Source: Denitrobaculum tricleocarpae | Lineage (GTDB): Bacteria > Pseudomonadota > Alphaproteobacteria > Kiloniellales > Kiloniellaceae | Assembly: GCF_007004665.1 (NCBI RefSeq) | Contig: NZ_ML660052.1 | Span: forward strand, 310,001-374,000 | Length of the DNA stretch: 64,000 nucleotides | Direction of reading: 5' to 3' | Notes under the pieces: model-generated | Database searches by the model: none | Told to the model about the DNA's origin: nothing | Seen by the model: the letters and a program-made list of their open reading frames with translations, nothing else | Part shown: positions 17,288 through 26,412 of the stretch, in pieces | How the letters are laid out: each line of letters begins with the position of its first letter | Position numbering within the stretch: position 1 is the first letter of the stretch | Made by a program: the position numbers and the translations under genes

Positions 17288-20200
17288 ATGGTTGCAAATG
17301 ATCATGCAGGAGGATTGACGTCGGAACAGGTCGTCGTAATGGCCGAAAGTTCCGGCGCACCGATCCTTATCGATGATGCTCATCATCTGTTTAGCGCTGA
17401 ATTTGAGCGTGAGGGTGATAGTCTTGTTCTGAGTGGTGATGATGGTGCGAGCATCATCGTCGTGGACTACTTTGCGCTGGGCGTGCCTCCAGATCTCGCT
17501 TCGGACGCCGGTGCGGTGTTGTCATCCGATCTTATAGCAGCCTTGGTAGGGCCTGCTGCGCCCGGCCAGTATGCGCAGGCAGGCGCCCTGCCGACTGCGG
17601 AACCTGTTGGACAGGTAGAGACTCTGAGTGGAACCGCGCGTGCGACGCGGGCCGACGGCAGCGTTGTTGAGCTGAGCGAAGGCGCTGCGGTTTATCAAGG
17701 TGACGTCCTTCAAACGGGTCCCGATACAAGACTGAATGTCAGCTTTGTTGACGATACGGTCTTCTCCTTATCAGGTAACGCGCGGATGGTTCTCAATGAG
17801 GTCGTCTACAGTCCGGACGCCTCGGGCAATTCGATGATCATGTCGCTGATCCAGGGGGCTTTCACCTTCATCACCGGGCAAATTGCACCGACCGGCGATA
17901 TGCAGGTCAATACCCCCGTCGTCAACATCGGTATACGTGGGACTACGGTCCATGTGACGTTGGGGCTGGAGGACGGCGCGGTCCAGATCTCCCTCAGCGA
18001 TGGGACTGTGGAATTTTTCAATCCGCTTACAGGGGAACGTGTTGAACCTATCGGAGATACCGAAAGCCTCTTTACCTTTCGTCAACCCGGCCTGCCACCA
18101 GAGGAAACACCAAAATCACCCGATGTTCTGGAGGAGGAGCGGGAGCGTGCCATCGAAGTGAGATCCGTTCAGGCACAAGCCGAACAGCGAACGGACCTTG
18201 ATGACGACGATCAGTTTGAAGATGAACTGCAGCGGGCTGAACTGTTTGAGCCAGAAGAAATATCGGATCAGACCGCGAGATCCGGCAGCTCATCGAGCAC
18301 CCAACAGGGAGAGGGCGAACCCGGTGTCGGAGAAACTCAAGGTACATCGGATGGCCAGGAGACTGCAACGGACGCTACGCCTGCTGCCGCTTCCGCGGGC
18401 GGAGAGGCGTCGGAAACGGAACAAGTGCCCAGCAGCGGCCCGGATGTGGCTGAGAGGGCAGTGCCAGGTCAAACGCAAACGGCACAAGCTACAGCATCTG
18501 CCGAGGCCTCGACTCCGCAAGCTGGAGAGCTGCCTTCCAGCGGACCTGGCGGAGCTGTGCAAGACGAGAGCGCGGGTGTGGGGAATCCCGAATCTGAGTT
18601 GGCCCAAAGCGTAGAAAGTGCGCTTCTAGATGAGCCTGCGCCGCTGGTTACCGGAGCCGGGCCTGTGACGCCCGGCCAAGTCCTGCCTTCTGGTGGGATC
18701 GGTACGTTCGATGAGCCGGACTTCGGGGCGGAGAGGATTATTGGGACTGACGTGGCCTCGTCGTCCAGCAACACCACGATCACGACGAGTCCACCGCCCT
18801 CGGCCTCAAATCAGTCCGTTGCTATCGAGACTTTTCCTGCGTCTGTGAGTACTTCTTCTTCGAGATCCGAGACGTCGGTGCCAATCATTACAGAACCGGT
18901 ACCTGAAACATCGCAACCCGACTCAATCCCGGTCAAGCCAGCGCCAGTGCTGGGCAACAATAGCCTGGATGTTGCCGAGGGCGGAACGGCGATCCTGAAC
19001 AGTGATAACTTGAGTGCGACGGATGCCCAGACCGCGGACACGGACTTGGTCTTCAGTGTCAGCGCAGTCCAGAACGGACGATTCGAGTTTGTCGCGGCTC
19101 CTGGCTTGGCAATTACCTCTTTCACCCAAGCCGACGTGAAGGCAGGTGCGGTCCAGTTCGTGCACGACGGTGGCGAAGATCCGCCGTCCTATTCGGTGGC
19201 CATCAGCAACGGTGAGAGTGAAGCTCCCGTGGCCGTGGCCGACACTGGCGGTTACATCAATGTCAACGATGCGCCGCTGATGGACTTGAACGGAGGCGGC
19301 GGGGGGGCCGGTGCGCTAGCGGACTTCACTGCGGGCGCGCAGCCGGTCGCCATTATTCCCGCAGCGGAGATAATCGATCCCGACAGTGGTTCTTTGAAAC
19401 GCGTGACCGTAACGATTGCGGACCCCAGGGATACCGGCTTTGAAGTCCTGCAGACCGATGTCACGGGTACTGGCATCAGCATTACGGGGAATGGCAGTTC
19501 CAGCCTTGTATTGTCCGGCGCGGCAAGCTTAGCCGAGTACCAGCAGGTGCTGCAGCGCATCACCTATCAGAACACGGCTGCTTCGCCGACAGCAGGTGAA
19601 AGGCAGATCGAATTGCGCGCGGATGACGGTGCCGGCGCCAACAGTTTGAGTGAGGTCGCTGCAGCCGTTGTTTCTGTCAAACCGGATACACCACCTGTCC
19701 TGATCGAAAACAGTTTAAGCTTGAACAAAGGAGAGACGGTCTTTCTCACCTCAGCGAACCTCAGTGCGACGGATGTGGAGACTGCCGATGCGGATTTAGT
19801 GTTTGCGGTGAGCGCCGTGCAGAACGGGCAGTTCGAACGGGCCGCGGCGCCAGGGCAGGCGGTCACATCCTTTACGCAGTTGGAGGTAACGCAGGGCGCA
19901 ATCCTATTCGTACATGATGGGAGCACAAATCCAGCTGCCTATTCGGTTGCGGTTGGCGATGGTACAAACATCACGGTGCCCGTTCCGGCCGTGGTTGATT
20001 TCATTGCACCGAATTCGCCGCCTCTGCTCATCAACAACAATCTGACTATCGAGGAGGGTGAAACGGTCGTTCTCGGCACCGGCAGCCTCAGTGCAAGCGA
20101 CATCGAAAGCGATGATGAAGATCTTGTCTTTACCGTGAGTTCGGTTGCGGGCGGCCGGTTTGAGTTGGTGGCGTCGCCGGGCATTGCCATCACTTCCTTC

Positions 20201-23200
20201 TCTCAAGCGCAAGTCACGGGTGGGCTCGTTCAGTTCGTCCATGACGGTGAAGAAACGGCTCCATCCTACGGCGTGTCGGTGAGCGATGGTTTCAACACTA
20301 CGCCAGCGGATCCGGCGGTCGTCGACTTTAGAAAAGAGAACGACCTTCCTGAAGTTGTCGAGAACCGTTTGAAGCTGGACGAAGGCGAGACGGTTGTTCT
20401 GGACGCATCGAACCTGCGTGCGACGGACACTGAGAGCGACGACGCCGGCCTGATCTTTACGGTCAGTAACATCCAACACGGACAGTTCGAGTTAGTTGCC
20501 GCGCCTGGCGTTGCGGTCACTTCGTTCAGCCAGGCGCAGATCGCGGCGGGCGCCGTAAAATTCGTTCACGATGGCGGTGAGGTGCAGCCTTCCTATTCGG
20601 TGTCGGTGAGTGACGGCGAGGACAGCACGGCCCCGGCGGCTGCCGGCATCACTTTCCTGCCGGTCAACGATGAACCCGTCGTGGATCTAAACGGGGAGGA
20701 TGGCGCAAGCTTTATTGAAGGCGGCGTGGCCCAGGTTGTCGATGCGGACCTTGTGATAAGCGATGAAGATAGTGCCAATCTTGCCGGCGCTACGGTGGTT
20801 ATCGAGAATATCGTGAATCCTGGCGACGAAGTCTTGAGCGCGGTCACAACGGGCACGAACATCCTCGCAATCTACGATTCTGCAACCGGTCAACTGGATT
20901 TATCGGGGGACGATTCCCGGTCCAACTATCAGCAGGTTTTGCGCTCCATCACCTATCGGAACCTGTCGGATGATCCGACAGCAGGGGGGAACAACCAGAG
21001 GAACATCCGCTACAGCGTGAGCGACGGCGTTGCGACAAGCGTCGCGGCTGTCGCGTCGCTGCTGTTGGTTGCCGTCAACGATGTACCTCTGGCGGCGGCA
21101 GATACCGGCGAAACCGACGAAGATGCCGTACTGTCTGTGCCGGCCGACGGCGTGCTCTCGAACGACAGCGATCCCGAGTCTGGTGATGTCCTGACTGTTT
21201 CCGCCGTCGAAGGTTCTGCCGCCAATGTGGGGAACCAGGTCGCTCTGTCCTCCGGCGCGCTCGTCACCGTGAATGCAGACGGTAGTTACGACTATGATCC
21301 CAACGGTGCTTTCGACCAGCTCCAGCCTGGAGAGTCGACCACCGATAACTTCACCTACAGAGTTTCGGACGGCAATGGCGGCTCGGCCCCCGCGAGCGTT
21401 ACCATCACGATCAACGGCCGGCAGAACACCACGGTCATCGACGACGCAGTAGAGAATGTCATCGGTGCAGGAGCCACGCTCTTTGCAAATGACCTGATAG
21501 TCGCTGAATTCGGAACGGCCGTTTTGTCCATTGCCGATGGCGGCGAGGTCTCTGCGGATTCAACGGTGATCGCGGCGAATGCCGGCTCTGACGGCACGGT
21601 TGACATCAATCAGGGTGGAGTTCTGACGACCCTTGTGATGGAGGTGGGTTCAGGGGGAACCGGTACTCTGTTGCTTGATGGTGTTGGCTCTATGTTGACC
21701 GTGGGGGCCGCTGACGCCATCGATCCGGGGCTCTATGTCGGCGGCTTCAACGGCGGCACTGGAGAGGTTACGGTTTCAGGCGGCGCGACACTCAACGCAT
21801 TCAACTTTGATGTTGGTCGCGGGAGGACGGGTAGTCTTAGCGGCGTTGCCACCATTCAAGACCCCGGCACCGTTGTCAACATCGATAGTCGCTTCGGAGA
21901 CTTTGAGGGACCGTCTGGCCTGCCCGAGAACAACGGCGGTTTCCTGCGCGCAGCACGCAATGATGGCGACGTCGGTGAATTGCACATCCTCAATGGTGCG
22001 GTCGTCAACATTGAAGCCGGATTCCAAGAGACTGAGCCTGAGTTTCAACTTGGGCGTAACCAAGGCAGCAGAGGTATGGCCGTCATCGATGCTGCAACAC
22101 TGAATATCTTGCAGACTACGCCTGCTGATCCGAATCCCTCGGAGGGTTCTTTGGGTGGACCTCTTTTACGAGTGGGACGCGGGGGGCAAGGCGAGTTAAC
22201 GGTTCAAAATGGCGGCCAAATCAATATGACCGGGGAAAAGTCCGCCTTATTCGTCGGTCGGTTTGCGACGGCCGATGGCACCTTTGTTGTCGATGGTCTT
22301 GGATCTCGCGTGCAGCTCTCTGGTGATAGTGCCCACTTTAGTATCGGGACCGACGGTACAGGAAGTGCGACCATCAGAAACGGCGCGTCCGTAGAAGTAT
22401 CTGAAACAGGGTCGTCGGTAACGATTGCTGAGATCGCTGGTTCCACCGGTAATCTCGAGATAAGTGAAGGTGGAATGCTAACCACGCGCGCTATCGAGGT
22501 TGGACGCGGCGGTGATGGAATGCTGGTCGTTGATGGAAGTGGAACCTTCGTGACGGTCGGCGCCGAGAGTATGTTGGTCGATACGGGGATTAGGGTCGGT
22601 GGTTCCGGTGGTGGGTTCGGCAGCTTTACGGTTTCGGGTGGCGCGCTCCTGGAGTCGATGTTCGTCGATATCGGACGAGGCGCAACCGGAACTTTAAGCG
22701 GCGTTGGTATCATTCGAGATCCTGGCACTATCGTAAACTTGGACAATCGTTTCGGAAACTTTGGACCTCCTTTCGAGAACAGCGGTGGGGCCCTTCGGGT
22801 TGCGCGTGATGCCGGAGATATCGGTGAGTTGAGCATACTTAACGGTGCTGTATTGAACATAGGCGCCGGCATTCGAGAAGTAGAACCCGGCATCCAAATC
22901 GCGCGAGAAGCAGGCAGTCAAGGGGGGGTCTTGATCGACTCTTCAAACGTGAACATTACGCAGTCGGCCCCGTCGGACCCGGGCAACGACGATTTTGGTC
23001 CTTTTGTTCAAGTTGGTCGTGGAGGCACCGGCCGTTTAACTGTTCAGAATAGCGGTACGATCAGTATGATCGGTGATGACACAAGTTTTGAAGTTGGTCG
23101 GGACGCGGGGAGTGAGGGAACGCTTCTGGTCGATGGAGCAGGTTCGAAAGTTGCCTTGTCAGGGAACAGTGCTTTTTTTGCCGTGGGTGGTTCGGGTTCC

Positions 23201-26149
23201 GGCAACATGACGATCAGAAATTCTGCGTCCGTCGAGCTTCTTGATTCAGGTTCATATTTCGAAGTTGCAGCCAATGCTGGGTCAGCAGGGACCTTAAATA
23301 TCGAACAGGGTGGATCGTTAACGACCCGCACGTTGGAGATCGGCTCCGGAGGAAATGGAACAGCGGTGCTTAATGGTTCTGGATCGACACTGACGGTAGG
23401 AGCCGCGGGTGCAGTCGATCCTGGACTCTTTGTTGGTGGTTTTGATGGCGGTTTCGGCGATTTCACTGTCTCAGGTGGAGCAACCCTGAACGCCTATAAT
23501 TTCCAGATTGGCCGCGGTGCGACGGGCAGTTTGAGTGGCGTGGCAACCATCCAGGATGCAGGCACCGTCGTAAACCTCGACAACCGTTTTGGGAATTTCA
23601 ACGCTCCTTTTGAAAACGATGCAGGCTTTCTTCGGGTGGCTCGGAATAATGGTGATGTCGGAGAGTTGAATATACTCAACGGCGCGGTCGTCAACATCAG
23701 CGGTGGCTTAACCGAAGTCGAGCCTGGGTTTCAGATCGCGCGGAATGAGGGAAGCCAGGGCACTGTCGTGATCGATTCGGCTACGGTCAATATGACCCAG
23801 ACGACACCTTCAGACCCAGAAAATAGTGTTTTTGGTCCGTTTTTGACAATCGGGCGTGGCGGAACCGGTGCAATGACAGTCCAAAATGGCGGTCAGATCA
23901 ATGTATCCGGAGATAACAGCAGTATGCAAGTCGGCCGGACCTCGACGGGCGACGGGGCGTTGTCAGTTGATGGTTTGGGGTCGAAAATCTCCATAACCGG
24001 CAAGGATACGTTTGTTTCCGTGGGGAGCGAAGGTACTGGAAATATTTCGCTGAGCAATCAAGCTGTCTTGGAGCTCTCAGGTGAAGGCGTATCGATGGAG
24101 GTTGGTAGAGAAGATGCTTCTAGTGGAACGCTCAACATCCTGAGTGGCTCACAACTTTTCATGGATGGCGGCACGGAGTTCTCGCAGCTCAGAATAGGTG
24201 ATCGCGCTGGCGGTGAGGGAAGCGTTGTTGTGCAAGGAGCCGACTCTCTCGTCTCAATTGCAGGTCCGTCTGGATTTAGCACTCGAATCATAGTGGGAGG
24301 AGAGGGGCAGGGTACTTTGGAGACCCGCGACGGCGGCCGTGTTGCCGTTTCTCGAGTCGATGTTGGTAGCTTCGATACAGGCGTTGGGATAGCGCTTGTA
24401 GACAACGCCACTTGGGATATCGGTGCCGATGGAATGAACATCGGTCGAGAGAATGTCGGTTCGCTCGAAATCCGAAATGACGCTACCGTAAACGCCGAAC
24501 GGGCCAGGATCGGATGGACTGGTGGTTCGAACGGCGCTGTGGAATTGGATGCAACATCGCAACTCAATGTTGGATTGATACAAGTCGGGCATGGGTTTTA
24601 TGACCCCATAGGTGATCCCGATTTCGGGATAGACGCCTCTGCATTTGGTACCTTCAACCTCACTGGAGGAACTGTCAACGCAAACGAAACGCGCATTGGC
24701 AATCACGAACGCGGTATCGGTGTCGTTGTGATGGATGGCGGCACTTGGAACGATGCGACGAGGCTTGAGGTAGGCACCCAAGGGAACGGGACCCTGTTAT
24801 TGCAAAATGGCGCTGTATTCACGTCTAACGGCGATTTCGGGGTCATAGCCAATGCAGGTGGTGCGACCGGGGCAGTCACTGTCGATTCGACTTCACAGCT
24901 ACAGATCAACGGTTTTTTCTCCATTGGAAATGGTTTTTTTGACCCCATTAGCGATCCTGACTTCGGACAGGATGACACTGCTACCGGTTCACTTGTGATC
25001 AACGGCGGCAATGTCTCCATAGAGGACGGAGATATTGGCGGCCTCGCTCGTGGTGACGGTAACGTTTTTTTGAATGGCGGCAACTTCGATGTCGCCAGTC
25101 ATCTTTCTGTCGCGCACGAGGGCACCGCAGCCCTCACCATCACCAACGGCGGCACCATCACGAGCAACAGCGCCAGCATCGGGAATACCGTGGGCAGCGA
25201 TGGTAACGTTACCGTCGGAATTCTCGGTGGGGCCGGTGCGCCCGCATCCTGGAATGTGACCAACACTCTGTCCATTGGGCATGGCGACGTTGCTCAAGCA
25301 GCTGTGGCCAGCGGGTTGGTGGTCGTTGCCAAGGACAGCAGCTTGACCGCGACGAATATCAACATTGAGGAAGGCGGTACTCTCAACACGGCCGACAAAG
25401 GAACCGTCAACGGAAATATCAATCTTTTCGGCGGCACGCACATCACCGGCAACTCGCCGGGCACGGCCATCATCAATGGTGACTTCACGATGAGCAGTGG
25501 TGTGTTGGATATCGAAGCCGCCGGCTTGGGGGCAGGGCAATTCGATCTAATGGAGGTTTCCGGTGAGGCCAGCATTCTGAGCGGTCTGATCGATTTCTCC
25601 TTTATCGAAGGCTATGAAGCCGAAACCGGTGACGCAGTCGTGTTCATGAAAGCTGATGCCGGTATGACGTTTGATCAGGAAAAAACCTCCATTGCCGTAT
25701 CGGGCGTAGTTCGTGATTTTATGTTCGAGCTCGTCGATGACGATCACAGTCTTGCACTGATTGCGCAATCAGACGCGATAGCAGGTGACAGCACCATCTT
25801 CATGGGGGGCAGCCTCAATGACGATTTCTTTGGCGGCGCAGGCGACGATTTGCTCAGAGGCGGAAGTGGTGCGGACAGTCTCACGGGCGGTGCGGGGGCG
25901 GATATCTTCGCCTATGCGCGCGGCGATGGCGGAAACAGTCTCAATCTGGCGGATTTGCTGACTGACTTCGAAGACGGCATCGATAAGATTGGCCTGGAGG
26001 ATGGGCTGTTGTTCTCGGATCTTACGATCAGCGCCGATGCATCCGACCGCGCCGTCGTCTCAGTCGTCGACACAGGTGAATTGTTGGTGGTATTGGACGG
26101 ACTCTCGTCTGACCTGGTGGATGAACAGGACTTCGTCTTGCTGGTTTAG
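17288..26149 (+). CDS. Giant secreted FecR/CSPG/T5SS-PEPC-repeat/RTX surface protein
   Basis: A 2953-residue modular protein. A FecR domain (about residues 105-225, with VNTPVVNIGIRGTTVHV) is followed by a low-complexity acidic/Ser/Thr linker to ~550. Residues ~555-1130 hold four CSPG-type cadherin-like repeats (LSATD, F..SAVQNG.FE, AV.FVHDG) with DLNG..-type modules between and after them. One VCBS/Ig-like module follows (~1260-1380, DEDAVLSVPADGVLSND). Residues ~1380-2720 are beta-helical repeats of the kind found in T5SS/PEP-CTERM-associated proteins (VGSGGTGTLLLDG, VSGGATLN). RTX nonapeptides (GGAGDDLLRGGSGADSLTGG) lie near 2845-2875, before a C-terminal type I secretion signal. There is no Sec signal or beta-barrel, so T1SS export is inferred; no T1SS genes are in the window. 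The ATG at 17288 has a GGGGAG site; an upstream start is less likely. A large adhesin or matrix protein is the best guess. Confidence 0.85.
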   Translation: MVANDHAGGLTSEQVVVMAESSGAPILIDDAHHLFSAEFEREGDSLVLSGDDGASIIVVDYFALGVPPDLASDAGAVLSSDLIAALVGPAAPGQYAQAGALPTAEPVGQVETLSGTARATRADGSVVELSEGAAVYQGDVLQTGPDTRLNVSFVDDTVFSLSGNARMVLNEVVYSPDASGNSMIMSLIQGAFTFITGQIAPTGDMQVNTPVVNIGIRGTTVHVTLGLEDGAVQISLSDGTVEFFNPLTGERVEPIGDTESLFTFRQPGLPPEETPKSPDVLEEERERAIEVRSVQAQAEQRTDLDDDDQFEDELQRAELFEPEEISDQTARSGSSSSTQQGEGEPGVGETQGTSDGQETATDATPAAASAGGEASETEQVPSSGPDVAERAVPGQTQTAQATASAEASTPQAGELPSSGPGGAVQDESAGVGNPESELAQSVESALLDEPAPLVTGAGPVTPGQVLPSGGIGTFDEPDFGAERIIGTDVASSSSNTTITTSPPPSASNQSVAIETFPASVSTSSSRSETSVPIITEPVPETSQPDSIPVKPAPVLGNNSLDVAEGGTAILNSDNLSATDAQTADTDLVFSVSAVQNGRFEFVAAPGLAITSFTQADVKAGAVQFVHDGGEDPPSYSVAISNGESEAPVAVADTGGYINVNDAPLMDLNGGGGGAGALADFTAGAQPVAIIPAAEIIDPDSGSLKRVTVTIADPRDTGFEVLQTDVTGTGISITGNGSSSLVLSGAASLAEYQQVLQRITYQNTAASPTAGERQIELRADDGAGANSLSEVAAAVVSVKPDTPPVLIENSLSLNKGETVFLTSANLSATDVETADADLVFAVSAVQNGQFERAAAPGQAVTSFTQLEVTQGAILFVHDGSTNPAAYSVAVGDGTNITVPVPAVVDFIAPNSPPLLINNNLTIEEGETVVLGTGSLSASDIESDDEDLVFTVSSVAGGRFELVASPGIAITSFSQAQVTGGLVQFVHDGEETAPSYGVSVSDGFNTTPADPAVVDFRKENDLPEVVENRLKLDEGETVVLDASNLRATDTESDDAGLIFTVSNIQHGQFELVAAPGVAVTSFSQAQIAAGAVKFVHDGGEVQPSYSVSVSDGEDSTAPAAAGITFLPVNDEPVVDLNGEDGASFIEGGVAQVVDADLVISDEDSANLAGATVVIENIVNPGDEVLSAVTTGTNILAIYDSATGQLDLSGDDSRSNYQQVLRSITYRNLSDDPTAGGNNQRNIRYSVSDGVATSVAAVASLLLVAVNDVPLAAADTGETDEDAVLSVPADGVLSNDSDPESGDVLTVSAVEGSAANVGNQVALSSGALVTVNADGSYDYDPNGAFDQLQPGESTTDNFTYRVSDGNGGSAPASVTITINGRQNTTVIDDAVENVIGAGATLFANDLIVAEFGTAVLSIADGGEVSADSTVIAANAGSDGTVDINQGGVLTTLVMEVGSGGTGTLLLDGVGSMLTVGAADAIDPGLYVGGFNGGTGEVTVSGGATLNAFNFDVGRGRTGSLSGVATIQDPGTVVNIDSRFGDFEGPSGLPENNGGFLRAARNDGDVGELHILNGAVVNIEAGFQETEPEFQLGRNQGSRGMAVIDAATLNILQTTPADPNPSEGSLGGPLLRVGRGGQGELTVQNGGQINMTGEKSALFVGRFATADGTFVVDGLGSRVQLSGDSAHFSIGTDGTGSATIRNGASVEVSETGSSVTIAEIAGSTGNLEISEGGMLTTRAIEVGRGGDGMLVVDGSGTFVTVGAESMLVDTGIRVGGSGGGFGSFTVSGGALLESMFVDIGRGATGTLSGVGIIRDPGTIVNLDNRFGNFGPPFENSGGALRVARDAGDIGELSILNGAVLNIGAGIREVEPGIQIAREAGSQGGVLIDSSNVNITQSAPSDPGNDDFGPFVQVGRGGTGRLTVQNSGTISMIGDDTSFEVGRDAGSEGTLLVDGAGSKVALSGNSAFFAVGGSGSGNMTIRNSASVELLDSGSYFEVAANAGSAGTLNIEQGGSLTTRTLEIGSGGNGTAVLNGSGSTLTVGAAGAVDPGLFVGGFDGGFGDFTVSGGATLNAYNFQIGRGATGSLSGVATIQDAGTVVNLDNRFGNFNAPFENDAGFLRVARNNGDVGELNILNGAVVNISGGLTEVEPGFQIARNEGSQGTVVIDSATVNMTQTTPSDPENSVFGPFLTIGRGGTGAMTVQNGGQINVSGDNSSMQVGRTSTGDGALSVDGLGSKISITGKDTFVSVGSEGTGNISLSNQAVLELSGEGVSMEVGREDASSGTLNILSGSQLFMDGGTEFSQLRIGDRAGGEGSVVVQGADSLVSIAGPSGFSTRIIVGGEGQGTLETRDGGRVAVSRVDVGSFDTGVGIALVDNATWDIGADGMNIGRENVGSLEIRNDATVNAERARIGWTGGSNGAVELDATSQLNVGLIQVGHGFYDPIGDPDFGIDASAFGTFNLTGGTVNANETRIGNHERGIGVVVMDGGTWNDATRLEVGTQGNGTLLLQNGAVFTSNGDFGVIANAGGATGAVTVDSTSQLQINGFFSIGNGFFDPISDPDFGQDDTATGSLVINGGNVSIEDGDIGGLARGDGNVFLNGGNFDVASHLSVAHEGTAALTITNGGTITSNSASIGNTVGSDGNVTVGILGGAGAPASWNVTNTLSIGHGDVAQAAVASGLVVVAKDSSLTATNINIEEGGTLNTADKGTVNGNINLFGGTHITGNSPGTAIINGDFTMSSGVLDIEAAGLGAGQFDLMEVSGEASILSGLIDFSFIEGYEAETGDAVVFMKADAGMTFDQEKTSIAVSGVVRDFMFELVDDDHSLALIAQSDAIAGDSTIFMGGSLNDDFFGGAGDDLLRGGSGADSLTGGAGADIFAYARGDGGNSLNLADLLTDFEDGIDKIGLEDGLLFSDLTISADASDRAVVSVVDTGELLVVLDGLSSDLVDEQDFVLLV
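21600..24150 (+). repeat. Three tandem ~840-855-bp supra-repeats inside the surface-protein gene
   Basis: Units start near 21,617, 22,472 and 23,311. Each encodes about 280 residues in the same order: LTT..EVG.GG, LLDG.GS.LTVGA, VGG..GG.G..TVSGGA, IGRGATGSLSGV, NLDNRFGNF, LRVARN.GDVGEL.ILNGAVVNI, QIAR..GSQG, TQTTPSDP, VGRGGTG.LTVQNGG. The regular period on top of the ~20-30-residue beta-helix rungs indicates duplication of whole ~280-residue blocks. Confidence 0.8.
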
Positions 26150-26412
26150 TATTCCGAGATATGAGAATGCGGCGACAATCCAATGATTTGGGGGCAGGCG
26201 ATTTGACGGGGCGGGAGCTGCGGCCGGTATGCGGTGTTGCGCCCAGGCTCGAAACCGCGTCAATGCGCGGTGACGGAGAAGGCCCAGGCCTTTATCCAGA
26301 TTACTTTGCAAAACTAAAAAGAGGAGCCCGGTGCGCGTTACCTGAATGCCGCGCCAACTGCGATTCATGACGAGGCACTTGGACGCAGGCTCTCGGCAGA
26401 CTCGGTGGTCCT

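Noticed and set aside
21600-24150. Regular repeats considered as a CRISPR array
   Set aside because: The repeats are long, diverged, lie in a single open reading frame and encode beta-helix motifs. No short identical repeats with unique spacers are seen anywhere in the window.
17288-26149. Autotransporter (type V secretion)
   Set aside because: Passenger-like repeats are present, but there is no Sec signal peptide and no C-terminal beta-barrel. RTX repeats at the C-terminus fit type I secretion better.
26161-26370. 69-codon frame between the giant gene and the cyclase gene
   Set aside because: No convincing ribosome site or family; Arg/Cys/Pro-rich like non-coding GC-rich DNA. It could be a leader, but support is too weak.
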